Below are positions 10,701 to 19,211 of a stretch of 64,000 bases of DNA, one piece after another (the first letter of the stretch is position 1; each line of letters starts with the position of its first letter). The position numbers were made by a program, and so were the translations under genes. The stretch is from CAWIJJ01 sp963836405 (lineage in GTDB: Bacteria > Acidobacteriota > Terriglobia > Bryobacterales > Bryobacteraceae), in NCBI GenBank assembly GCA_963836405.1, contig CAWIJL010000003.1, positions 248,001 through 312,000 of the forward strand, read 5' to 3'. Below the pieces are notes generated by a model. That model had not been told where the DNA came from and did not search any database. It was given only the letters and a program-made list of their open reading frames with translations.

Positions 10701-11449
10701 GGATCTCCCTCAAGGGCAACACCGGGCTGAACAAGCGCTTCCAGCACGCGGCCGACGGGACCATCTCGTTGCGTGCCGATCAGGAAGCCTACGAGAAGCT
10801 CAACGAGACGCTGGATGTACGGCCGCATTTGTTGAAGGCCAACGCCGTCTGGAACAGCCCGGGAATCGCCGGGAAGGGCGCCGTGCTCCGCGAACTGACC
10901 AGGGACTGGCAGCTTTCCGGGGTGCTGACAGCCGCTTCGGGGAGTACCTACAACATCGGCTACAGCTATCAGAACAGCGGCTCCAGTGTGAACATCACAG
11001 GGTCGCCCGACTGGGGCGGCCGGGTAACGGTCCTCGACGGGCTCGGCAGCGGATGTTCGGACAACCAATACGCCCAATTCAATTTCGCGGCGATACGTCC
11101 ACCAACGTACGGCAGCGTGGGCATGGAGTCCGGCCGCAATTACATGCGCGGCTGTTTTCAAAAGAATGTCGATCTGTCGCTCATGCGGAGCATTCGCATC
11201 GGCGGTGAAAGAAACCGCCTCGAACTCCGGGCGGACATCTTCAACGCGTTCAATATCGTCACCGTCACCGGCCGCAACTCAACGGCGCAGTTCACCAGCC
11301 CGACGAACCTGACGCTGGTGAATAGTCAGTTCGCCGCCGACGGCAGCCTCAACCAGGGCCGCCTGACGCCGCGCAACGCAGGCTTCGGCGCCGCAAATAA
11401 CGCTCAGGCAATGCGCAACATTCAGCTACAGCTCCGCTTCCAGTTCTGA
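7769..11449 (+). CDS. Oar-like TonB-dependent receptor, copy 3
   Basis: Complete 1226-residue receptor with the same architecture as copy 2: signal peptide (MVRRTC..., cleavage after LLPAQ), carboxypeptidase-regulatory domain, plug with LTPGV and DGIS motifs, and a long barrel ending F-Q-F. The ATG at 7769 has AAGGAG about 7 nt upstream. It is closely similar along its whole length to copies 1 and 2; differences cluster in loops such as the IPGFSD/LAGITD region around residue 440. It starts 4355 bp after copy 2, so the unit is a tandem duplication of promoter, leader and gene. The imported ligand is unknown; three copies may have diverged for related ligands or for different expression conditions. 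Confidence 0.93.
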   Translation: MVRRTCSIAVGLVLALFLLPALLPAQITTGTVTGRVVDSTGGVVPNARVVLSSEARGTRSAPVVTNESGDYVFPNVTADTYTVEVSAPSFKTTRRAGIVVSGGDRIGVPPLTLELGGTAETVTVTAEAALIQTQSGERSFAIETTQIQNLPINRGNFTSVVALTPGVIDGGASAGGTRLGGASQNNIMMDGISAMDTGNNGQMLNMNIESVGEVKVLTQGYQAEYGRSSGLQITAVTKSGSNQFHGSGYGVFTDSDWNERSWVQQKNGDAKSKTSQQIYGYTIGGPVLIPKVWDGRNKLFFFYAHEYRPQSVEINNGNPIRLRVPSALERIGDFSLSRDNNGNLLPPLKDYTTGSPFPNQQVPAARLYAPGIAVLNRYPLPNLEQAPGTNYNYQVDPGAYNQLTQQPAVKIDYQISEKVRLSGKYSGQRQRPVKRPGLLAGITDVYTPKPYITNYAFTANYVFSPTTFLEGTYGRIQNELADGNEGGVLFNEESNRLKSLKDFPMLYPDAGVMDPGYYGYKVMEAEKPPFWDGKSLNLPPVWGWGGRIGAAPPQQRYPGWLNINRTQDLAISLTHVTGRHTIKGGFYLNHSYKAQNVGAGGIANLTFQGYVNFGNDTNNTLDTGFGYANAATGVFTQYLQASRFIEGNLIYNQREFFLQDNWKATNRLTLDYGMRFVNQQPQYDQFQQMSNFFPDQWSASAAPVLYVAGCKSGAVACSGNDRNAMDPRTGAILTAAGAANTQVAIGTPIPGSGNLLNGVRQAGDGIAKTNYEWPKVVLGPRVGFAYDLTGNSDWVVRGGVGLFYDRPDGNTVFSTPGNPPTATAQDLRNGQLATLGQGLSPQPVARLITFQYKADVPASWQWQFGIQKSLPWAMVADVTYVGNHGVNRLGGFQGGQRQNLNAVDIGSAYLPENQDPTLGTSTVPGQTAYTSNLLRPFQGFAGIEENQTDFWDTYHSLQFNVNRRFRGGFLFGANYTYGISLKGNTGLNKRFQHAADGTISLRADQEAYEKLNETLDVRPHLLKANAVWNSPGIAGKGAVLRELTRDWQLSGVLTAASGSTYNIGYSYQNSGSSVNITGSPDWGGRVTVLDGLGSGCSDNQYAQFNFAAIRPPTYGSVGMESGRNYMRGCFQKNVDLSLMRSIRIGGERNRLELRADIFNAFNIVTVTGRNSTAQFTSPTNLTLVNSQFAADGSLNQGRLTPRNAGFGAANNAQAMRNIQLQLRFQF

Positions 11450-11474
11450 TCCGAAGCGCGATCTGTTCCTCCCA

Positions 11475-11500
11475 GCGAAGGGCTGTTCTCAGCCCTTCGC
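11475..11500. terminator. Inverted repeat between convergent genes, probable terminator
   Basis: A perfect 10-bp stem (GCGAAGGGCT / AGCCCTTCGC) with a 6-nt loop lies 25 nt after receptor copy 3 and 21 nt beyond the stop of the facing transporter gene. No T tract follows on either strand, so termination is plausible from position and stem strength but weaker than at the other two receptor genes. Confidence 0.5.
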
Positions 11501-11521
11501 CGGGAAAATTCAATCCCTCCC

Positions 11522-12799
11522 TCATTCCGTTCCTCGAGCCCTCGCAATCCCATGCACCGGACGTCTCGCGCCGAGTTCGCACAGCAGCGCGACAACAGCT
11601 AACACTGCGGCCGTGTAGAAGGCAGCCTGGTAGTTGTGGTAGCGGTCGTACAGGACGCCGCCGATGCGCGGGCCGAGGATGCCCGCCAGACCGAAGGCGG
11701 TGAACAGCATCCCATAATTGACGCCCGCGTTCTTCGTGCCCCAGAAATCGGAGGCCGCGGCGCCGTTCACCGACAGCTGCGAGCCGTAACACCAGTAAAC
11801 GACGAAGACCATAGGAAAGAGCAGGTACACGTTGCTGCCCGCATGATAGAGCGCAGGCATGGCGACTGCGATCAGCGCGATCATGACGCGCAGAACGTTG
11901 ATGCGGCCGAGCCGGTCCGACATCCAGCCCGAAAACGTGCGCCCCATCGCATTCCCGAACGCCCCGACCACCAGGGTCATCGTGGAAAGCGCGCCGCCGG
12001 CAATACCGGCGCTCCTGGCGAACGGGACAATCTGGCTGATGACCATCAGGCCGGCCGACGTGCCCAGGGCGAAGGCAATCCACATCAGGTAAAAGGTGCG
12101 GGTGCGAAGCACTTCGGAAGGTGTGAAATCGATCGCCAGCGCGCCATTGGAAGCGGCGGCGGGGGACCAGCCTTCCGGTTTGTATCCGGCGGGTGGGTTG
12201 CGAAGCAGGAGCGCGCCGGCAATCGTCATCACAAAGAAGATGGCGGCGAGTATGCGGAAGGTGGCGGGGAGTCCGTAGGCCGGAATCAGCTTGAGTTGCG
12301 CCAGCGGGCCGAAGATGGCCGAGCCCGCGCCGTAGCCGCCCACCGCCAGTCCGATCGCCAGGCCGCGTTTGTCCGGGAACCATTTCGCCATCACGGGAAT
12401 CGGCGTGGCATAACCGAACCCGTTGCCCGTTCCGCCGATCACCCCGAAGCAGACATAGAGATACCACAAGCTCGAGGTGAAGGAGCAAAGATAGAACCCG
12501 AGGCTGATGAGAAGGCTTCCGGCGATAGAACAAGGCAGCGGGCCGAAGCGGTCCTGGAGCCGCCCGGCAATGACAAAAGTAAGTCCGAAAACACTGGCTG
12601 CGATGGTGAAGGCCATCGAGGTGTCGGCGCGCGTCCAGCCGAAGCGGCTTTCGAGCGGGGCAACAAAAACGCTCCAGGCGTACAGCGTGCCCAGTGCCAT
12701 GTTCATCGAAAGACCGCCGGCGAGCCGCCACCAGCGGCTGATTCCCTGAGTTTGCATCTCCGTTATCGTAGTCGATGACGGCGAAGTTTTCACCGGCAT
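11522..12799 (-). CDS. MFS transporter, oxalate/formate antiporter (OFA) family
   Basis: 425-residue inner-membrane transporter with about twelve hydrophobic segments. The first helices (GTLYAWSVFVAPLESRFGW) and the central GxxxGxGxGxxYxxPIPVMAKWFPDKRG-like loop are characteristic of the OFA branch of the major facilitator superfamily, whose members move small carboxylates such as oxalate, formate or lactate. The N-terminus is uncertain: the ATG at 12799 gives a Ser/Thr-rich start, while an in-frame ATG 15 codons later (MQTQG) would be equally compatible; neither has a well-spaced ribosome site. It lies 27 nt after the ADOP permease gene on the same strand and may be read through from it. The substrate is inferred only from family. 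Confidence 0.85.
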   Translation of the reverse strand: MPVKTSPSSTTITEMQTQGISRWWRLAGGLSMNMALGTLYAWSVFVAPLESRFGWTRADTSMAFTIAASVFGLTFVIAGRLQDRFGPLPCSIAGSLLISLGFYLCSFTSSLWYLYVCFGVIGGTGNGFGYATPIPVMAKWFPDKRGLAIGLAVGGYGAGSAIFGPLAQLKLIPAYGLPATFRILAAIFFVMTIAGALLLRNPPAGYKPEGWSPAAASNGALAIDFTPSEVLRTRTFYLMWIAFALGTSAGLMVISQIVPFARSAGIAGGALSTMTLVVGAFGNAMGRTFSGWMSDRLGRINVLRVMIALIAVAMPALYHAGSNVYLLFPMVFVVYWCYGSQLSVNGAAASDFWGTKNAGVNYGMLFTAFGLAGILGPRIGGVLYDRYHNYQAAFYTAAVLAVVALLCELGARRPVHGIARARGTE

Positions 12800-12826
12800 T
12801 CTGTGAGTGCCGGGATGGGACGGCCG

Positions 12827-15589
12827 CTATTCCATGTGGAGGGCGTCCAACGGCGCGATGCCTGCCGCGCGCCGCGCCGGAATGACGGCTGCCAGAAGCG
12901 CGCAGGCAGCGAGTATCAAGGCGGCTACGGCGATCGCGCGCGAATCGTAGAGGGGAACGGCGTATAACTGGCTGTTGATGTATCGTCCGCAGACGATTGC
13001 CGCCGGGATTCCGATGCACAGCCCGGCGCCCGCCTGTCGCAGAGCGTCCCGAAGGATCATCCCGACCACGGCCCGCCGGTCCGCGCCCAGAGCCATGCGA
13101 ATGCCGATCTCGCCCGTGCGGCGGGATACATTCCACGCGGTGACGCCGTACAGTCCGATCGAAGCCAGCAGCACGGCAAGCAGGCTAAAGCAGGTGGTAA
13201 GACGTGCGACGAGCCGCTCCTGGTTGAACTGGACCGCCACCTGCTCCCGATATGTCCTGATCGTCGCGATGGCGAGATCCGGGTTTATGGAGGATAGGGC
13301 GCGGCGCAGCGGCTCCGCGTAGGAATCCGGATTTCCGGAGACGCGGATCTCGACGGTCTGCGCATAGTGTGTTCCCTCCTCGAGTCGCGTGTAACCCGCG
13401 GGTTCAAACTCCGTCGTCTGCGAGAATGGCAGAAAGTACATCGGACTCTGCTCCGTTTTCAGGCTGCGATATTTCGCGTCACGTACGACCCCGATAATCT
13501 CGTAGTCGAAGGAATGTCCTTTGAGCGTCAGGCCGAAATGTTTTCCTAACGGATTTTCGGCGGAGAAGAACCGATTTGCGAAGGAATGATCGACCACGGC
13601 GACGTGTCTCGACGAGTTCGAATCCCCGGCCGAGAAACTGCGGCCGCGCAGAAGCGGCGTGCCCATCGTTTCGAAGTAGCCCGGAGTCACGCGGTTGAAC
13701 AGAACATTCACTTCTTCGATCCACCTGTCCGAACGGCCGCCGACCGAGATGTTCAGATTGACGCAACAAAGATTCTGTGGAGTGTTCAACGAGAGGCTGG
13801 CGCTGCGAACTCCGGGCATTTCCTCCAGGCGGCGCTGCACCTGCTCATAGAGGGCAGGCAATTCAACGGCCTTATAACCAGCCTTGAAATTGACATTCGC
13901 GATCACACGGCCTTCCGGCCGAAATCCCAGATCCGCCTTTTCGATGTTGTCCAGGCTTTGCGTGAACATGCCGGCCATAGCCAGGAGCACGATGGAGAGA
14001 GCCGATTGGGCGACGATCAGAGCACCGCGGGGAGCGGCTCCGGCGGTGGTCCGGCTTCCACTGCGCAGGGCTTCAGCCGGTTGGGTGCGGACGCTGTTCC
14101 ATGCCGGCGCAAGTCCGAAAACCATTCCGGTGCCGAGCGCGAGCACGAAAGCGAATGCGAGCACGGGCATGGATGGCGTGGGGTCGATGGGGATCCATTC
14201 CGCGCCGCGGAATACGAGGAGCAAAATGCTTTTGGTAGCTGCCCAGGAGACGAACAAACCTGCGGCGCCGCCCACCAGGGATAGCAACACGCTTTCCGTG
14301 AGCAAGGCCCGCATGAGCCGTCCGGGCGTAGCTCCGAGGGAAAGCCTCAGAGCCATCTGCTGCCGTCGGGAGACACCGCGGGCGAGCAACAGGTTCGCCA
14401 GGTTGGCACAGGCGATCAACAGCACCAGTGCGGACGCCGCCGCGAGAACCAGGAGGCCGGTGCTGGAACTGCTGCGGAACGATGAGACGCCCGTGCCGCC
14501 GGCTACCAGCGAGATCTGCTGCCTGCCAATTGCCTGCTCTCCGCCGAATCGTAGATATTCGTTGGCGAGAAGCCACTGCCGCAGTTCGATGGTGAGCTGC
14601 GCCTGTACCTGCTTTGGCGAAAATCCGGGCTTGAGCCGGCCGATGAGATACAGCCATGCGACTCCGGCGGAATGGAGAATCGAGTTACCGCGACTCCCGG
14701 CAAATTGAGGCTCCAGGCTGAGAGGCACCCACAGTTCCGGAGGATTGCCGTTCAGGCGGGCGCCGGCATAACCGGGCGGGGCGATGCCGACCAGCGTGGC
14801 CGGAACTCCGTTGACCAGCAGCACAGATCCGATCAGCGAGCGATCGGAAAAGTAGCGCTCCCGCCAGGCGCGGTGACTCATGACAGCCACGGCGGGCGCG
14901 TGCGGCCCATCGTCCGCCGGCCCCAGCAGACGGCCGGCCGCGGGGCGCAGTCCGAATGTGCCGAAGTAGTTGCCCGATACGAGTTCCGTTCGGATTGTCT
15001 GGGCGGGTTCACTGGAATTGACGCGGCGGACACTGTAGGAAGGCACTCCGCCGGAGAACGCCGCCACCTGTTCGAAGGCCGGTACGCTGGTCCGTATGCG
15101 TTCGTAAAACGGCCAGGCGAATGTGCCCCACGGCTCCTGCAGGCCGCCCCATTCGCAACAGTAATATTCACCTTGCCCGATTCGATAGAGCTGTTCGGGA
15201 GCGGCAACCGGCAGCGGCCGGAACAGAATGGCGTACAGGAGCGTGAAGATCGCGGCGTTCACTCCGATGCCGAGCGCGAGAGTGAGAATGGCGGTCAGGG
15301 CAAACACCGGGCTGCGGCGCAACTGGCGGGCGCCGTAGCGAATGTCCAGCAGGAAGGACTCGGCGGCGAACTCCCAACCCGAGGCACGCACCGTCTGTTT
15401 TACCGACTCGATGTTTCCCATTTCGATGCGAGCGGCGCGCAGGGCCTCTTCTTCGGTCATGCCCCGGCGCATGTTCTCTTGAGCGGCGGCCTCCAGGTAG
15501 GCGGCGAGTTCTGCATCCATTTCCGAATTTCGCTGCTCTTTACGCAGCAGGGCGACTACGCCCAGATAAAAGCTGCGCAGGAGGTTCAT
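12827..15589 (-). CDS. ADOP-type ABC permease (MacB/FtsX-like, duplicated)
   Basis: 920-residue membrane protein of the acidobacterial duplicated orphan permease type. It begins with a short cytoplasmic region (about 1-80) holding a helical segment (MDAELAAYLEAAAQENMRRG), then a first transmembrane helix (RRSPVFALTAILTLALGIG), a MacB-like periplasmic domain, a first FtsX bundle (about 380-480), a second helix/periplasmic domain and a second FtsX bundle near the C-terminus ending in the usual RRAAGIAPLDALHME. The ATG at 15589 is chosen because it forms an ATGA overlap with the upstream padR stop; a further upstream start would run deep into padR. No ATPase subunit is nearby, as is usual for this family. 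Role unknown; family relatives export peptides or drugs or act as mechanotransmitters. Confidence 0.9.
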   Translation of the reverse strand: MNLLRSFYLGVVALLRKEQRNSEMDAELAAYLEAAAQENMRRGMTEEEALRAARIEMGNIESVKQTVRASGWEFAAESFLLDIRYGARQLRRSPVFALTAILTLALGIGVNAAIFTLLYAILFRPLPVAAPEQLYRIGQGEYYCCEWGGLQEPWGTFAWPFYERIRTSVPAFEQVAAFSGGVPSYSVRRVNSSEPAQTIRTELVSGNYFGTFGLRPAAGRLLGPADDGPHAPAVAVMSHRAWRERYFSDRSLIGSVLLVNGVPATLVGIAPPGYAGARLNGNPPELWVPLSLEPQFAGSRGNSILHSAGVAWLYLIGRLKPGFSPKQVQAQLTIELRQWLLANEYLRFGGEQAIGRQQISLVAGGTGVSSFRSSSSTGLLVLAAASALVLLIACANLANLLLARGVSRRQQMALRLSLGATPGRLMRALLTESVLLSLVGGAAGLFVSWAATKSILLLVFRGAEWIPIDPTPSMPVLAFAFVLALGTGMVFGLAPAWNSVRTQPAEALRSGSRTTAGAAPRGALIVAQSALSIVLLAMAGMFTQSLDNIEKADLGFRPEGRVIANVNFKAGYKAVELPALYEQVQRRLEEMPGVRSASLSLNTPQNLCCVNLNISVGGRSDRWIEEVNVLFNRVTPGYFETMGTPLLRGRSFSAGDSNSSRHVAVVDHSFANRFFSAENPLGKHFGLTLKGHSFDYEIIGVVRDAKYRSLKTEQSPMYFLPFSQTTEFEPAGYTRLEEGTHYAQTVEIRVSGNPDSYAEPLRRALSSINPDLAIATIRTYREQVAVQFNQERLVARLTTCFSLLAVLLASIGLYGVTAWNVSRRTGEIGIRMALGADRRAVVGMILRDALRQAGAGLCIGIPAAIVCGRYINSQLYAVPLYDSRAIAVAALILAACALLAAVIPARRAAGIAPLDALHME

Positions 15590-15921
15590 GACCGGGCCTC
15601 CAGAATTCTGGCGATGGCGGCGGCCTGGCGCTCCCACTGGCGGGTCTCCTCGCTCAGCGCTTTGCGTCCGCGTTCCGTAAGGGAATAATATTTGCCGCGC
15701 CTGTTGTTCTCCGTCGCCTTCCACTCCGCCTTCAGGCGCCCCGCGCGTTCCAGACGGTTGAACGCGGAGAACAGCGAGCCGGCATTGACGCGGAAAACGC
15801 CGTGGCTCATCTGTTCGATGCGGAGCGCGACGCCGTACCCGTGCATCGGTCCCAGCGCCAGCGTTTTGAGGATGAGCATGTCCAGCGTGCCCTGGACGAT
15901 TTCACCGGGTTCAGCCGCCAT
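15586..15921 (-). CDS. PadR family transcriptional regulator
   Basis: 111-residue winged-helix repressor. Typical PadR features are seen in order: GTLDMLILKTLALGPMHGYG (recognition-domain start), a Phe-Arg-Val-Asn-Ala-Gly-Ser-Leu wing/helix, and KYYSLTERGRKAL. GGGAGG lies about 9 nt before the ATG. Its stop codon overlaps the start of the ADOP permease by 4 nt, so the two are translated together; this PadR-ADOP pairing is common in Acidobacteriota and suggests the regulator controls its own permease operon. Inducer unknown. Confidence 0.93.
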   Translation of the reverse strand: MAAEPGEIVQGTLDMLILKTLALGPMHGYGVALRIEQMSHGVFRVNAGSLFSAFNRLERAGRLKAEWKATENNRRGKYYSLTERGRKALSEETRQWERQAAAIARILEARS

Positions 15922-16017
15922 TCCGTGTTCCCTCCCGATGGAACCAAGTATCCGTTTCCTTCCTACTGATTGTCAAGAGGAGAGAGCCAGGGACCGCCTG
16001 CGAGTGCCGTCATGCAA

Positions 16018-18000
16018 TCATTCGGCCCGGATCTCCACCACCGCGACCGTGTAGGGGTCCAGGTCCACGGTGAGATCCCTCTCGTAATTCAACCTTCGGC
16101 TCACCGGAGCGATCGCGTTTGGATGCTCGAGCGATGCGGAATCCATAAGCCCGGCGCTGATCGTGTGCAATGTCACCCTAGCCGCCGCGGGCACGGCGGC
16201 GCCTTCGAGCCGCACCAGCAGCGTGTTCGGTTCCCCTTCGTAATTGACGGCCTTGATCACGATCCGCCGGCCGTCGGCGCTCCGCGTCGCGATGGCATCC
16301 ACGGTGCCGGGCCGCCACTCTTCCGGCTTCATGGTCGCGATCTCCTCGAAGAAGGTCTTGCGGTTGGCAAGGTCCCGGAAGGTGCCGCTCGTGGAGGCGA
16401 GATACCGTTCCGCGTAGTGCTCGCGAAAGAGCTTCTCGACCACGTAGGCCGCGCCCGGAAACCAGGAGACGTGGTCGTGATAAATGAGCGACGTCCAGGT
16501 CGGATCGTCAGCCGTGTTTCGCATCAGCAAGGCTGGGCAGCTCATCGCCAGATCGGGGCTCAGTTCCTCGTAGAGCATCAGGCTGCCGGCCGCATGGAGT
16601 CCGGCCCGCCAATCGTAGGTGCGTGAGAGATTCCATTCGAGCACACCGATCTCGATCTTCGGGTGTGCCGAAGCGTGGACGTACTCCCGCAACTTCGAAA
16701 GATAGTCGCCGATGCGCCTCAGCCCGGTCTCGAAGTTTTGCGGTTCGTATTCGTAGTTGTGCACGCCGAGGACATCGAAGTTTTCGCCGGCAAGATCGAT
16801 GACCTTCTGGCTCCAGGCCATGTCGTTCGACCGCTTTTGTCCGCAGGCTACGATTCGCGCCTCCGGAGCGATGGCCCGCAACCGGCTGCCGAAGACGTTT
16901 ACGATCTCCGAATACTGCTCCGGCGTCAAGTCGTGATTCATGGGCTCGTTGTCAATCTGGAACAATCGGACGCCGTAGGGCTCGGGATGACCGTTGGACG
17001 CGCGCCGCCGTCCCCATTCGGTCGCCGGCGGGTCGTTCAGGTAGTGTACCCAATCCATCGCGTACTGAACCTGCTCGGGGTCCGTGCTCGTCGCCGCCAT
17101 CACGATCAGGGGTTCGGCGCCGATCTTTCCGCAAAGCTTCAGGAACTCATCCGTCCCGAAGCCGTAGTAGTCCGAGTAGCCGCCCCAGATGGTGTTGGGA
17201 TGATACCCCCGCGAAACCCGCGGGCCGATGCCGTCCTTCCACCGGTAGATGGAAGCGAAGGAGCCGCCGGGCCAGCGTACGAAAGGTGGAGCGAGATCCC
17301 GCAGCGCCTGCACCAGGTCGAGGCGCATCATGCCGTCGCGGCGGACGTCCGCGCGCATCATTGAAATGAAATCCAGCAGCAGCGTTCCCGTGCCCGTTGC
17401 CGCGATCTCTATCGTGGCCTGCGCGTCCTGCACGGAACTCGAGAAGGAATAACCAACCTCCTGCCAGTCCGAGCCCGTGAGCACGAGCGGAATCGACGCC
17501 ACCGGCCGGCCCCCGCTGCTTACGAGGCGCAGCGTCAATTGCGGCGAGCCCTGCTCGACTCTCGCCCACACCGAGCCATCGTACTCGTGCCCCGCGGCGA
17601 CGTAGATCCGCCCCTGACGGATGCCTGCGCGGCCGCTCTCGACATGCAGGCGCACGCTCTTCTGCCCGTTCCTGAACCCAACGTCCGCGTTCTCCACGCT
17701 CCCGTTCTCCGAGAACGATTCCCAATAGGCTTCGAAGTCCTTACCCTCGAACCCCTGGCCGCGAATCTGTTCGGCGAAGAGCCCGTCCACCACCGAGTGA
17801 TTGATGTGCTCGAGGAAGTGGCCGTAGATGCGCTTGTCGATGGTGGCCATCACGCGTTCCGGGTCGACCGGCAGGATGGCGACTCGCGTCTCCCCCGCTG
17901 CCGCCGCCGCAGCGGTCCTCGGAAGGAGAGGGCCCGACACGGGCAGGAAGGCGCGGCCGGCGGCCGCCATCGAACTTACGAGAAAACAGCGTCGATCCAT
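16018..18000 (-). CDS. Secreted alpha-L-arabinofuranosidase (GH51-like)
   Basis: 660-residue enzyme that should release terminal L-arabinofuranose from arabinan or arabinoxylan. The ATG at 18000 has AGGAG 4 nt upstream and gives a twin-arginine-like leader (MDRRCFLVSS...). A carbohydrate-binding-like beta-sandwich (about 80-230) is followed by the TIM barrel with RWPGG, the acid/base region QIDNEPMNHD near residue 350, and the nucleophile region GVLEWN near residue 450; a C-terminal beta domain closes the protein. In canonical GH51 the acid/base motif is usually G-N-E; here it is D-N-E. The gene lies 37 nt downstream of the Ldh2-type dehydrogenase and is probably co-transcribed with it. Confidence 0.88.
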   Translation of the reverse strand: MDRRCFLVSSMAAAGRAFLPVSGPLLPRTAAAAAAGETRVAILPVDPERVMATIDKRIYGHFLEHINHSVVDGLFAEQIRGQGFEGKDFEAYWESFSENGSVENADVGFRNGQKSVRLHVESGRAGIRQGRIYVAAGHEYDGSVWARVEQGSPQLTLRLVSSGGRPVASIPLVLTGSDWQEVGYSFSSSVQDAQATIEIAATGTGTLLLDFISMMRADVRRDGMMRLDLVQALRDLAPPFVRWPGGSFASIYRWKDGIGPRVSRGYHPNTIWGGYSDYYGFGTDEFLKLCGKIGAEPLIVMAATSTDPEQVQYAMDWVHYLNDPPATEWGRRRASNGHPEPYGVRLFQIDNEPMNHDLTPEQYSEIVNVFGSRLRAIAPEARIVACGQKRSNDMAWSQKVIDLAGENFDVLGVHNYEYEPQNFETGLRRIGDYLSKLREYVHASAHPKIEIGVLEWNLSRTYDWRAGLHAAGSLMLYEELSPDLAMSCPALLMRNTADDPTWTSLIYHDHVSWFPGAAYVVEKLFREHYAERYLASTSGTFRDLANRKTFFEEIATMKPEEWRPGTVDAIATRSADGRRIVIKAVNYEGEPNTLLVRLEGAAVPAAARVTLHTISAGLMDSASLEHPNAIAPVSRRLNYERDLTVDLDPYTVAVVEIRAE

Positions 18001-18037
18001 AAGGCTCCTAGCATGGTGCACCGGGCCACGGCGGGTG

Positions 18038-19099
18038 TCAAGATACGCCCGTCGGGACGGGAACTCCGACTCTCGCTGCCGTAGCAATCAACTCCTGCCA
18101 GACGCCCTCCGCCACGGGAACGCCTTCCACTTGTCGCTCCCGCCAGAGTCTATATTCCTTCTCGCCCGGCATGAGCACCTCTTCGAAACCATCCCTCGCT
18201 GTGGCGCTGCGAACCCAATTTACGTAAGCATCCACGTTGCTCTTGTACTCGCGTTCGTCACAAAGAGCCGTTCTGTCGAGCAGCGTCAGGCAAACTCCAT
18301 TCCGTCCAAGCGGGGCGCCGGGCTGCGCGAAACCGGAGCCCGAGAGGATGCCGGCAAACAGGTCCAGTCCGACCAGGTAGGCAGAACCTTTTTGTCCGGC
18401 CGTATCGTCCCCCAAAGGGGGAATCGCCGCCGGAGGAACGGCGTAATGCTCGCGCGGATCGTCCGTGCGGCTGCCGTCCGGCATAAGCAGGAACGGATGA
18501 GGCAGCCTGGCGCCTTCGGCACGCGCAACGTTGATGCGTCCTTCGACGATCATGCAACTCGATGCGTCGATGATTACTGGAAAGTCCTTCCACGGAAACC
18601 CCCAGGCCATGACGTTGGTCCCAATTCTTGGTTCCAGCCCGCCGAAGGGCGCTACCCGCGGGATCCCGACGACGTTGAGGTCGACTCTGGCTACCAATCC
18701 CCTGCTCGCGGGACCGATCAGATGTTGCCCCACCTCGCCAACATGATTGCAGCCGCGGATGAATACGGTAACGATTCCGCAACCAGGCACCCGGCTTTCC
18801 GCCATTTCGATCGCCTTTGCCATCGTCACCTGGCCGAAGTTCATCCCACCGTCTACCAGGAGTAAGTGGCCGCGGTCTACCAGGATTCCAAGCTCCCGAT
18901 CGGGCAGGATTTGGCCTCTCCGGAGTTGCTCCACATACCGGGGCACGCGTGACAGTCCATGACTCTTCCGGTCGCGAGCCTCCGCCGTAACAAGGTGCAG
19001 CGCTACGATATCGGCAACAGACCTGCCGGCGCCGGCAGCCACGAAGATACTCGCAGCGAAATCCGAAAGCACCTTATAAGGAACAATCTTCCCGGGCAC
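18038..19099 (-). CDS. Malate/L-lactate dehydrogenase family (Ldh2) oxidoreductase
   Basis: 353-residue NAD(P)-dependent dehydrogenase of the Ldh2/ureidoglycolate family, which oxidises 2-hydroxyacids such as malate, lactate or sugar acids. Recognisable segments are SHGLSRVPRYVEQL near the start, the catalytic-region stretch CNHVGEVGQHL, and the GTNVMAWGFP segment. It begins with GTG; GGAGG lies 4 nt upstream. A sugar-acid substrate is a reasonable guess because the next gene encodes an arabinofuranosidase, but this is inference from context. Confidence 0.87.
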   Translation of the reverse strand: MPGKIVPYKVLSDFAASIFVAAGAGRSVADIVALHLVTAEARDRKSHGLSRVPRYVEQLRRGQILPDRELGILVDRGHLLLVDGGMNFGQVTMAKAIEMAESRVPGCGIVTVFIRGCNHVGEVGQHLIGPASRGLVARVDLNVVGIPRVAPFGGLEPRIGTNVMAWGFPWKDFPVIIDASSCMIVEGRINVARAEGARLPHPFLLMPDGSRTDDPREHYAVPPAAIPPLGDDTAGQKGSAYLVGLDLFAGILSGSGFAQPGAPLGRNGVCLTLLDRTALCDEREYKSNVDAYVNWVRSATARDGFEEVLMPGEKEYRLWRERQVEGVPVAEGVWQELIATAARVGVPVPTGVS

Positions 19100-19211
19100 A
19101 GACCCTCCGCTTCAGATTAATCAGAATAGCAGCGCAGGAAAGAAACCGCTCTTCGAGTCGCGGCTCCGTAACCGCACGTCGGGGGCCTTAAGATAGTCGT
19201 GGAAGGCTCGG

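Noticed and set aside
11349..13136. A 595-codon minus-strand frame over the transporter gene
   Set aside because: It is out of frame with the transporter, lacks membrane segments and is His/Arg-rich; it is a shadow of the real gene.
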